Source: Betaproteobacteria bacterium
GTDB taxonomy: Bacteria > Pseudomonadota > Gammaproteobacteria > Burkholderiales > SG8-39
Assembly (NCBI GenBank): GCA_016867955.1
Contig: VGIE01000170.1
Coordinates: 1 to 5,717 of the forward strand
Reading direction: 5' to 3'
Length of the DNA: 5,717 nt
Shown one piece after another: positions 1 to 4,693 of the stretch. Below the pieces are notes generated by a model. It was not told where the DNA came from. It saw only the letters and a program-made list of their open reading frames with translations, and did not search any database. Within the stretch, counting starts at the first letter, position 1; each line of letters begins with the position of its first letter. The translations under genes were made by a program, and so were the position numbers.

Positions 1-1
1 G

Positions 2-247
2 GCCGTGATTGCGGAACTCGCCGCGAACCATCGGTTGCTGGTCACTGTCGAAGAAAATGTGGTGATGGGCGGGGCGGGCAGCGCAGTGGCCGAGGCCCTG
101 GCGGCGCGCGGCTTGTCGGTGCCTCTCCTGCAACTGGGCCTTCCGGACCATTTCGTGGACCACGGCGATTCGGCGCAGTTGCTGGCCTCCCTCGGGCTGG
201 ATGGCAATGGCATCGCCGAGTCAATACGCGCGCGGTTGGGTCGGTGA
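2..247 (+). CDS. dxs: 1-deoxy-D-xylulose-5-phosphate synthase, C-terminal fragment
   Basis: This is the last 81 codons of a gene that begins before the window, ending at TGA 245-247. DXS condenses pyruvate and glyceraldehyde 3-phosphate to 1-deoxy-D-xylulose 5-phosphate using thiamine diphosphate. It is the entry step of the cytoplasmic MEP pathway to isoprenoids. The fragment corresponds to the end of the transketolase C-terminal domain. Visible family hallmarks are the TVEEN..MGGAGS stretch at fragment residues 15-27, followed by the LGLPDHFVDHG segment that precedes the C-terminal helix. The thiamine-binding and pyrimidine-binding domains lie outside the window, so catalytic residues cannot be checked. 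A full DXS is about 610-640 residues, so roughly 87 percent is missing. The gene is co-directional with folE2, 164 bases downstream, but that spacer contains its own promoter candidate. Identification is strong; the GTG at position 5 is internal, not a start. Confidence 0.93.
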   Translation, partial: AVIAELAANHRLLVTVEENVVMGGAGSAVAEALAARGLSVPLLQLGLPDHFVDHGDSAQLLASLGLDGNGIAESIRARLGR

Positions 248-295
248 TGGCCGGCGCTGAACCGGTGCGATCCCGGCACGCGTCAGATTGCTGAA

Positions 296-311
296 TTGAT
301 TCTTTAATCAA
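296..311. repeat. AT-rich perfect inverted repeat upstream of folE2
   Basis: TTGATT (296-301) and AATCAA (306-311) form a perfect 6-base inverted repeat around CTTT. It sits in an AT-rich island within otherwise GC-rich DNA, about 70 bases upstream of the extended -10 for folE2 and 48 bases after the dxs stop. A run of five T follows at 316-320. It could be an operator for an unidentified dimeric regulator, or a weak AT-rich terminator for dxs. An AT-only stem makes a strong intrinsic terminator unlikely. The symmetry is seen directly; the function is inferred. Confidence 0.4.
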
Positions 312-320
312 AGAGTTTTT

Positions 321-338
321 CCGGTTTTTGCGAACCGG
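321..338. repeat. Small hairpin in the dxs-folE2 spacer
   Basis: CCGGTT (321-326) and AACCGG (333-338) form a perfect 6-base-pair stem with the 6-base loop TTTGCG. No T-run follows on the + strand, and the run of T (316-320) precedes it, so it is not a standard intrinsic terminator for dxs. It lies just upstream of the folE2 promoter candidate and could affect read-through or serve as a binding site. Only the symmetry is directly supported. Confidence 0.3.
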
Positions 339-365
339 GTTGCGGGCGGCTGGTCATACCCTGCG

Positions 366-374
366 TGCTACAAT
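366..374 (+). promoter_or_regulatory. Extended -10 promoter candidate for folE2
   Basis: TGCTACAAT fits the extended -10 form TGnTATAAT with one mismatch in the hexamer (TACAAT, 369-374). No good -35 hexamer is found at 16-18 bases upstream; the nearest TTG-containing hexamer (TTGCGG, 340-345) is 23 bases away, which is too far. Extended -10 promoters can tolerate a poor -35. Transcription would start near 381, giving a leader of about 31 bases before the folE2 ATG at 412. This supports the 412 start, because the longer in-frame start at 328 lies upstream of the promoter. Confidence 0.5.
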
Positions 375-411
375 TCTTGCGCACTGCTCTTCTTACTTCC
401 AACGGCCCAAC

Positions 412-1215
412 ATGAACACACGCGACCCCGTTGCAATCCCGGATGTCCAGGGCGCGCACGACACCCGCAAGCTGGCCATCGACAAGGTGGGCATCAAGGC
501 GCTGCGCCATCCGGTCAAGATGATGGAGCGCGGTGGCGGGAAGCAGCATACGGTGGCCATGTTCAACATGTACGTGGGCCTGCCGCATCATTTCAAGGGG
601 ACGCATATGTCCCGCTTCGTCGAGATTCTGAATGCGCACGAGCGCGGCATCTCGGTGGAGAGCTTCCGGGTCATGCTGGACGAGATGATCGTACGGCTGG
701 AGGCAGAGTCCGGCCATATCGAAATGACTTTCCCGTATTTCATCAACAAGGCGGCGCCGGTGTCCGGCGTGAAAAGCCTGATGGATTATGAGGTGACGCT
801 CACCGGCGATATTCGCGACGGTGTCAAGCAGTTCACCATGAAGGTGGTGGTGCCGGTGACGAGCCTGTGCCCGTGCTCCAAGAAGATCTCGAAGTACGGT
901 GCGCACAATCAGCGCTCGCATGTCACCATCGCGGCGCGCACCAACGACCGGGTCTGGATCGAGGATCTGGTCGACTATGCCGAGAAGCACGCTTCATCGG
1001 AGCTCTACGGCCTGCTCAAGCGACCGGACGAGAAGTTCGTCACCGAGCGCGCGTACGACAACCCGAAGTTCGTCGAGGACCTGGTGCGCGACGTGGCTGC
1101 CGACCTCAACCGCGACAAGCGCATCGACTGGTACGCTGTGGAGTCGGAGAACTTCGAGTCCATCCACAACCACTCGGCCTACGCGCTTATCGAAAAACCG
1201 GTGTCGCGTCGGTAG
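412..1215 (+). CDS. folE2: GTP cyclohydrolase IB (FolE2)
   Basis: This 267-residue protein converts GTP to 7,8-dihydroneopterin triphosphate and formate, the first committed step of tetrahydrofolate synthesis and a source of other pterins. It acts in the cytoplasm. The N-terminus MNTRDPVAIPDVQGAHDTR is typical of the family, as is the length of about 260-270. Family motifs seen are KGTHMSRF around residues 62-69; LCPCSKKIS with Cys153 and Cys155; GAHNQRSH with His165 and His170; and the C-terminal NFESIHNHSAYA (247-258) with Glu249, His252 and His254. These supply the catalytic Cys and the metal site. Type IB enzymes belong to the tunnelling fold but, unlike FolE (IA), do not strictly need zinc. 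ATG 412 was chosen because it matches the family start and follows the -10 candidate. There is no clear Shine-Dalgarno sequence; the leader is pyrimidine-rich. Whether a second folE exists cannot be seen here. Confidence 0.95.
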   Translation: MNTRDPVAIPDVQGAHDTRKLAIDKVGIKALRHPVKMMERGGGKQHTVAMFNMYVGLPHHFKGTHMSRFVEILNAHERGISVESFRVMLDEMIVRLEAESGHIEMTFPYFINKAAPVSGVKSLMDYEVTLTGDIRDGVKQFTMKVVVPVTSLCPCSKKISKYGAHNQRSHVTIAARTNDRVWIEDLVDYAEKHASSELYGLLKRPDEKFVTERAYDNPKFVEDLVRDVAADLNRDKRIDWYAVESENFESIHNHSAYALIEKPVSRR

Positions 1216-1232
1216 CATCCCTTGCCGGCGTT

Positions 1233-1271
1233 GGCGACCCCACCCGTCGGTGAAGCCACCGCCGCGTCGCC
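1233..1271. repeat. Two-tier hairpin in the convergent gap after folE2
   Basis: The 93-base gap between folE2 and the convergent aspartic protease gene holds no gene. Its clearest structure is an outer stem GGCGAC (1233-1238) with GTCGCC (1266-1271), enclosing an inner stem CGGTG (1248-1252) with CACCG (1257-1261) around the loop AAGC. No T-run follows on either strand, so it is not a canonical intrinsic terminator. Its position between two convergent stop codons makes a role in transcript 3' ends plausible but unproven. Confidence 0.3.
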
Positions 1272-1308
1272 GGAACATCTTCGCCTTATCCGGTCGCACG
1301 CCCCTCCT

Positions 1309-1968
1309 TCAGTAGCGTTGGGTCAGGGTCATTACCTGACCCTCGCGGCGCATGTCCATGCGGTTGAGGAAGCTCATTCCCAGCAGCGCCGGCATGTTCA
1401 GATTATCCACCACCACGGCTTCGACGTTGCCGATGCTGATGGCACCGATGCGTACGGATTGCAGCACGACCTTGCGCGCGGTGACGTTGCCGTTGGCGGT
1501 GTTGAGCGTGACCGGATCGCCGCGTTGCGCGTCGATGCCTAGCCGGCGCGCTTCAGTCTGCGACAGCGAAACGAGCGTGGCGCCTGTGTCCACGACGAAA
1601 CGCACCGTGCCACCGTTGATCTGACCCTCCGTCGCAAAGTGTCCGCGCGAGTCGGCGGCCAGGGTGACCGTGGAGCGCGACGAGCCGACCGGGCTGTGAT
1701 TGCCCTGTCCCATCGCCAGCGTCTGGCGTCGGCCGTTGATCTGCAGCGTGGCGCTGTCGCGAGTGACTGAAAGCAACGACACGCCCTCCACCGGAGCCTG
1801 GCCGGGGGAAAGCATGCTCGGCGCGGCGCCGTTAATCTGCACCAGCGCCTTGTTCGGGAACAGGCCGACCAGCACCACGTCGGCAGCCTGGACCGCCGGT
1901 GAGCACAACAGGCATGCGCCCTGCAGCGCAAGCGATGCGATAGAATTCCTGCGAGCCAACGATTCCAT
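1309..1968 (-). CDS. Secreted retropepsin-like (clan AA) aspartic protease
   Basis: From ATG 1968-1966 the product has 219 residues. Residues 1-28 look like a Sec signal peptide: MESLARRNS with two Arg, a hydrophobic stretch from IASLAL on, and an AVQA/A cleavage site; no lipobox is evident, so a soluble periplasmic protein is likely. A region of about 80 residues follows, beginning VVLVGLFPNKALVQING. The C-terminal half is a single retropepsin lobe with FVVDTGATLVSLS, catalytic Asp127 in DTGA, and the flap-end motif ALLGMSFL near residues 194-201. One lobe per chain means it should act as a homodimer. This matches the bacterial TIGR02281-type family, whose physiological substrates I do not know. 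An in-frame ATG at 1983 would add MGAVR. I prefer 1968 because a G-rich stretch lies 8-12 bases upstream and the signal peptide is more compact. It is divergent from the amidotransferase and convergent with folE2. Confidence 0.85.
   Translation of the reverse strand: MESLARRNSIASLALQGACLLCSPAVQAADVVLVGLFPNKALVQINGAAPSMLSPGQAPVEGVSLLSVTRDSATLQINGRRQTLAMGQGNHSPVGSSRSTVTLAADSRGHFATEGQINGGTVRFVVDTGATLVSLSQTEARRLGIDAQRGDPVTLNTANGNVTARKVVLQSVRIGAISIGNVEAVVVDNLNMPALLGMSFLNRMDMRREGQVMTLTQRY
1941..1946 (+). promoter_or_regulatory. Weak -10 candidate for the amidotransferase gene
   Basis: TAGAAT differs from TATAAT at one base and would place the transcription start near 1953, about 29 bases before ATG 1982. 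No recognisable -35 lies 16-18 bases upstream. It sits inside the signal-peptide codons of the divergent protease gene, which is forced by the near absence of an intergenic gap. A chance match is quite possible. Confidence 0.22.
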
Positions 1969-1981
1969 CCGGACCGCCCCC

Positions 1982-2686
1982 ATGAAGCCCGTCGCGATTT
2001 TCCGCCACAGCCCGACCGAAGGTCCCGGCTATTTTGCCACGTACCTCGACAATCACGGCGTGCCGTGGCGGCTGATGAAGCTGGATGAGGGCGAGGCAGT
2101 ACCGGCGCGGGCAGATGCCTTTGCCGGGCTTTGCTTCATGGGGGGGGCGATGAGCGTCAACGACCCGCTGCCATGGATCGCGCCGGTGCTGTCGCTGATC
2201 CGGGATGCGGTCGAGGAAGACCTGCCTGTCATCGGGCATTGCCTGGGCGGGCAGTTGATGTCGAAGGCGCTGGGCGGGGTGGTGTCGCGCAACACGGTGA
2301 AGGAGATCGGCTGGGGCGCGGTGCGCTTGGAGAAGGTTGCGGATGCCAGGCACTGGTTCGGTGAATGCAGCGAGTTCATGTCTTTCCACTGGCACGACGA
2401 AGCTTTCACCATTCCCTCCGAGGCCGTCCGGCTGGCAGGCAGCGACTACTGCCCCAACCAGGCCTTTGCGCTGGGCCCGCACCTGGGCATGCAGTGCCAT
2501 GTGGAAATGACGCCGGAACTCATCCGAGCTTGGTGCGCCGACTGGGAGCGCGAACTGGTCAATCGTGCCAGCGCTTCGGTGCAGACGCCGCAGCAGATGC
2601 TGGAAGACATGGATCAACGCGTGCGGGCGTTGCACCGGGTGGCAGAGCGCTTGTACGGCCGCTGGATCGAGGGCCTGAAGCGCTGA
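1982..2686 (+). CDS. Class I glutamine amidotransferase-like protein
   Basis: This 234-residue protein has the class I glutamine amidotransferase fold found in GuaA-type GATase subunits. The triad is visible: nucleophile Cys87 in VIGHCLGGQLM, and His173 and Glu175 in MQCHVEMT. Such domains hydrolyse glutamine and deliver ammonia to a partner synthase, or act as stand-alone gamma-glutamyl hydrolases. The partner is not encoded here: there is no ATP-pyrophosphatase domain, and the C-terminus (about 176-234) is a charged helical tail. The nucleophile elbow reads GHC rather than the more usual G(I/V)C, a variant I have seen in this stand-alone group. The start MKPVAIFRHSP fits the family's first beta strand; longer in-frame extensions run antisense through the protease gene and look non-coding. 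No Shine-Dalgarno sequence precedes ATG 1982 (the upstream bases are C-rich), so translation may be weak or leaderless. Fold assignment is firm, substrate unknown. Confidence 0.85.
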   Translation: MKPVAIFRHSPTEGPGYFATYLDNHGVPWRLMKLDEGEAVPARADAFAGLCFMGGAMSVNDPLPWIAPVLSLIRDAVEEDLPVIGHCLGGQLMSKALGGVVSRNTVKEIGWGAVRLEKVADARHWFGECSEFMSFHWHDEAFTIPSEAVRLAGSDYCPNQAFALGPHLGMQCHVEMTPELIRAWCADWERELVNRASASVQTPQQMLEDMDQRVRALHRVAERLYGRWIEGLKR

Positions 2687-2723
2687 ACCGACGGCAAGGG
2701 GCGCAGCTGCCGCGCGGTCCTTC

Positions 2724-3209
2724 CTAATCCCGGAAGTTGTTGAACTGCAGCGGCAGTTCGGTGACGGTCTTGCGCGCCAGCACGATGGCCGCCTGCAGGT
2801 CGTCCTTCTTCGCGCCCGAGACACGGACGGTATTGCCCTGGATGCTGGCAGTGACCTTGATCTTGGCGTCCTTGAGGGCGCGCACGATGGTCTTGCCGAT
2901 TTCCTGCGACACCCCGTCCTTTATCAGCACCGGCTGCTTCATCTTGTCACCGCCGATTTTTTCAGGCTCCTTGAGTTCCAGCGAGCGCACGTCGATGCCG
3001 CGCTTGCCCAGTTTGGTCTGGAACACCTCCATGACCTGCCTGAGCTTGAAGTTGTCGTCCGCGTAGATCGTCAGTTCCTGTCCGGACTGCTCGACCCGCG
3101 CATCCGAGCCCTTGAAATCGAAGCGGTTGGACACTTCCTTGTTGGTCTGCTCGATGGCATTCTTGAGCTCGACCTTGTTGACTTCCGAAACGATGTCGAA
3201 TGAAGGCAT
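2724..3209 (-). CDS. yajQ: YajQ family nucleotide (cyclic di-GMP) binding protein
   Basis: This complete 161-residue protein has the usual length for the family. Its signatures are MPSFDIVSEV at the N-terminus, NRFDFKGS (28-35), the VRVSGAKKDDLQ segment (128-139) and the C-terminal PLQFNNFRD (153-161). YajQ has two ferredoxin-like domains arranged around a nucleotide-binding cleft. Members in Xanthomonas and Pseudomonas have been reported to bind cyclic di-GMP and to work with a transcription factor in virulence control; others were described as binding nucleotides or RNA. It is a cytoplasmic protein. Which role applies here cannot be told from the sequence. Start ATG 3209-3207 is well supported by AAGGAGA five bases upstream and by the invariant MPSFDIVS. 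It is transcribed alone from a promoter facing away from the 3322 gene, and its stop lies 37 bases from the convergent amidotransferase stop. Confidence 0.96.
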   Translation of the reverse strand: MPSFDIVSEVNKVELKNAIEQTNKEVSNRFDFKGSDARVEQSGQELTIYADDNFKLRQVMEVFQTKLGKRGIDVRSLELKEPEKIGGDKMKQPVLIKDGVSQEIGKTIVRALKDAKIKVTASIQGNTVRVSGAKKDDLQAAIVLARKTVTELPLQFNNFRD

Positions 3210-3214
3210 GGCAT

Positions 3215-3221
3215 TCTCCTT
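3215..3221 (-). promoter_or_regulatory. Shine-Dalgarno sequence of yajQ
   Basis: On the minus strand AAGGAGA lies five bases before the yajQ ATG. It is one of the two strong ribosome binding sites in the window and fixes the yajQ start. Confidence 0.8.
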
Positions 3222-3229
3222 AATTGATA

Positions 3230-3235
3230 ATTATA
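3230..3235 (-). promoter_or_regulatory. Consensus -10 hexamer of the yajQ promoter
   Basis: The minus strand reads TATAAT, a perfect -10 hexamer, inside a short AT-rich patch in the yajQ/3322 divergent gap. No TTGACA-like -35 occurs at the right distance. A TG dinucleotide lies upstream but is one base off the extended -10 position. The predicted start near 3223 leaves a leader of only about 13 bases, with the Shine-Dalgarno sequence at its very 5' edge. This is short but workable. Confidence 0.5.
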
Positions 3236-3310
3236 CCCAGCGCTCGTGCCGTGCCGGCCCGCAATCGCGGCGCTCGGCTGTGCGACACTTGCGCCAATCC
3301 CCGCGGCCCG

Positions 3311-3316
3311 AGGAGG
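3311..3316 (+). promoter_or_regulatory. Shine-Dalgarno sequence of the 147-residue gene
   Basis: AGGAGG, a full match to the anti-Shine-Dalgarno core, lies five bases before ATG 3322. It decides the start over longer in-frame possibilities that overlap yajQ antisense. Confidence 0.8.
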
Positions 3317-3321
3317 CGACA

Positions 3322-3765
3322 ATGAGCGAGCGCACACTGGTGGTTGACGATGTTTCGCACGGCGGCGGTCTGGACGAAGGCCGCAAGGTGTTCTTCGATG
3401 CGCGTCTGGACGACGGCAGCGAGGTGCGCATGGTTCTGCCGCATACCCATGTCTCGGCGTTCCTGGCGCGCATCATGGCCTTCGCCGGCGTGGCGCAGCG
3501 CGAACGCGCGGAGGCCGAGGCCGGTGATGACGGCGATGGGGACGAGGACCGAAACGAGCAGTTGCTGGAGCAGACGCAGATGCTCGTGTTCCAGCAGATC
3601 AGCATTTCGCCGCTGGCGGACCTGAGCGGCGTGGCGATCCAGTTCCAGATCCAGTCCGGCGTGGCCATGGTGTTCCCGCTGCAGACGCGTTTCCTGCCGC
3701 AGGTGTCGGCCTCGCTGATGAAGTGGCACGGCGGGCTGCAGGAAGTGTCGGCGCCGCCAAGCTGA
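3322..3765 (+). CDS. Uncharacterised 147-residue protein with acidic linker
   Basis: I do not recognise a family. That it is a real gene is supported by the perfect AGGAGG five bases before ATG 3322, its place in a divergent gap with yajQ, and a globular-looking composition. The layout is as follows: residues 1-58 form a beta-rich start (TLVVDD, KVFFDARLDDG, EVRMVLP) and an apparent helix (VSAFLARIMAFAG). Residues 59-82 are a highly charged linker rich in Glu and Asp (AEAGDDGDGDEDRNE). Residues 83-147 hold LLEQTQMLVFQQISI, then AIQFQIQSGVAMVFPLQ and another helix (VSASLMKW). No signal peptide, transmembrane segment, cysteine or metal motif is seen, so a cytoplasmic protein is likely. SEVRMVLP (33-40) and SGVAMVFP (112-119), each followed by a helix, suggest two related halves. 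No function is proposed. A convergent hairpin region follows the stop. Confidence 0.75.
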   Translation: MSERTLVVDDVSHGGGLDEGRKVFFDARLDDGSEVRMVLPHTHVSAFLARIMAFAGVAQRERAEAEAGDDGDGDEDRNEQLLEQTQMLVFQQISISPLADLSGVAIQFQIQSGVAMVFPLQTRFLPQVSASLMKWHGGLQEVSAPPS

Positions 3766-3767
3766 AT

Positions 3768-3782
3768 CCGCGCTGTCCGCGG
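3768..3782. repeat. GC-rich hairpin just after the 147-residue gene
   Basis: CCGCG (3768-3772) and CGCGG (3778-3782) pair around the loop CTGTC, two bases after the stop codon. No T-run follows, so it is not a canonical intrinsic terminator, but a position right behind a stop codon fits a transcript-end or RNA-stability structure. Confidence 0.3.
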
Positions 3783-3790
3783 CGGCGGCA

Positions 3791-3808
3791 TTTCACGCGA
3801 GTGTGAAA
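3791..3808. repeat. Perfect inverted repeat in the convergent gap
   Basis: TTTCAC (3791-3796) and GTGAAA (3803-3808) are perfect inverted arms around GCGAGT. As RNA, a G-U pair can extend the stem to seven pairs with the loop CGAG. It lies midway between the convergent stops at 3765 and 3858. It may be a bidirectional transcript-end hairpin, although neither strand has a following U-tract. Confidence 0.35.
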
Positions 3809-3857
3809 CGAACACCGGCTCCCGCAGTGCCACGACAGGCAACCGGTATATCGGTAC

Positions 3858-4628
3858 CTATGTCAGGGACGCGCCGACAGGCTGCGGTACCTCGACGATC
3901 ATCCCGGGATTGAAGCCGGTGTCCTCGTCCGGATAGCCGCGCGGATTGCAGACGATGCGCGTGCCGCCGGCCTGATAGTCGAACGCGGTGTGAGTGTGGC
4001 CGTGGATCCACAGCAGGGCCCGGCCCATGAACTCGTCCATCGGTACCACGAACATCGGGTTGGCGAAATTGTCCGCGAACTTTGCCGCGATCGAATTGCG
4101 GTGCGGCACGAAATGGGTGACGACCACGGTCGGCCCGCCATAAATCTCGGCGAGCTTTGCCGCCAGCCAGGCGCGGTGCCGCGTGCACAGGGCCACTGAG
4201 TCCTCGGGCTGGAGGCAGCGCTCGTCGAAGCGGATCAGGCGATAGTCGGGGATGTATCGACGCAGCCTGTTCATGGACGCAGCGCGCTCCGGCTGCGGCA
4301 GCAGCGAATAGTCGCTCCACAGCGTGCAGCCGAGGAAGCGCACGCCGCGGAAGCGCCATTCCGTGCAATCGAGGACGCGGACCCTGCCTTCCGGGTCTGC
4401 ATTCTGCGCGGCGCGCAGCCCGGCCTGCACAGCCTGGTACTGGCCGTCGTAATACTCGTGATTGCCGGGAACGTAGAGTACCGGCACGTCGAAGGCGTGG
4501 CGCGCCCAGTCGATCGCGGCGGCGCCGTTGGCGACGTCGCCAGCGAGCACGACGACGTCGGCGTCAGCCGGGGGCGGCAGAAATCCGCTCACTTCGAGAT
4601 GGAGGTCGGAGAGAACGCGGATGCGCAT
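3858..4628 (-). CDS. Calcineurin-like metallophosphoesterase
   Basis: From ATG 4628-4626 the product is 256 residues, beginning MRIRVLSDLHLE, the usual family start. All metal-binding motifs of the dimetal phosphoesterase fold are present in order: Asp8 and His10 (DLH), Asp31 and Asn34 (GDVAN), Asn56 and His57 (GNHE), His172 (VVTHF), and His211 and His213 (GHTH). It should therefore be an active cytoplasmic hydrolase of phosphomono- or diesters. The substrate cannot be inferred; relatives include nucleases, cyclic-nucleotide phosphodiesterases and phosphatases. No signal peptide is seen. It follows argG on the same strand, with 65 bases between the argG stop and this ATG, and is probably co-transcribed. 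A GTG at 4673 is in frame and would add 15 residues (MTGHSPRTWTAIAPR). A GGGGAGG sits only one base before that GTG, too close to serve it well, while the ATG lacks its own site. I keep the ATG on family grounds. Confidence 0.88.
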   Translation of the reverse strand: MRIRVLSDLHLEVSGFLPPPADADVVVLAGDVANGAAAIDWARHAFDVPVLYVPGNHEYYDGQYQAVQAGLRAAQNADPEGRVRVLDCTEWRFRGVRFLGCTLWSDYSLLPQPERAASMNRLRRYIPDYRLIRFDERCLQPEDSVALCTRHRAWLAAKLAEIYGGPTVVVTHFVPHRNSIAAKFADNFANPMFVVPMDEFMGRALLWIHGHTHTAFDYQAGGTRIVCNPRGYPDEDTGFNPGMIVEVPQPVGASLT

Positions 4629-4629
4629 T

Positions 4630-4667
4630 CGGGGGGCAATGGCCGTCCAAGTCCGGGGGGAATGGCC
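4630..4667. repeat. Imperfect tandem repeat upstream of the metallophosphoesterase
   Basis: CGGGGGGCAATGGCC (4630-4644) and CGGGGGGAATGGCC (4654-4667) are direct copies that differ by one inserted C, with a period of about 24 bases. They fill most of the space between the GGGGAGG on the minus strand (4681-4675) and the metallophosphoesterase ATG (4628). The copies are read directly; whether they arose by slippage or have a regulatory role is unknown. Confidence 0.6.
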
Positions 4668-4674
4668 TGTCACA

Positions 4675-4681
4675 CCTCCCC
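4675..4681 (-). promoter_or_regulatory. Shine-Dalgarno-like GGGGAGG in the argG downstream spacer
   Basis: The minus strand reads GGGGAGG starting 12 bases after the argG stop. It is one base from the in-frame GTG 4673 and 46 bases from ATG 4628. It is a good match to the ribosome binding core but is badly spaced for either start. It therefore matters for the start decision of the metallophosphoesterase gene. Confidence 0.4.
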
Positions 4682-4693
4682 GTCGAGACGTGC

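Noticed and set aside
296..311. FNR/ANR box (TTGAT...ATCAA) upstream of folE2
   Set aside because: The half-sites match, but they are separated by six bases instead of the required four, so the symmetry axis and helical phasing do not fit FNR-type regulators.
296..320. Intrinsic terminator for dxs (stem followed by TTTTT)
   Set aside because: The stem has only two G-C pairs and the T-run begins four bases after it, so a strong terminator is unlikely. It is kept only as an alternative reading of the palindrome.
304..990. Long minus-strand open frame of 228 codons over folE2
   Set aside because: It is antisense to a clearly conserved folE2 gene. Its composition is rich in His and Arg, as expected from a shadow frame, and it has no recognisable motif.
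1832..2824. Minus-strand open frame of 330 codons over the amidotransferase gene
   Set aside because: It is the antisense shadow of a gene with an intact catalytic triad. It overlaps three real genes and has no family features.
3858..4673. GTG 4673 as the metallophosphoesterase start
   Set aside because: The added 15 residues precede the conserved first strand MRIRVLSDLHLE and look non-conserved, and GGGGAGG is only one base away. It is not excluded, but less likely than ATG 4628.
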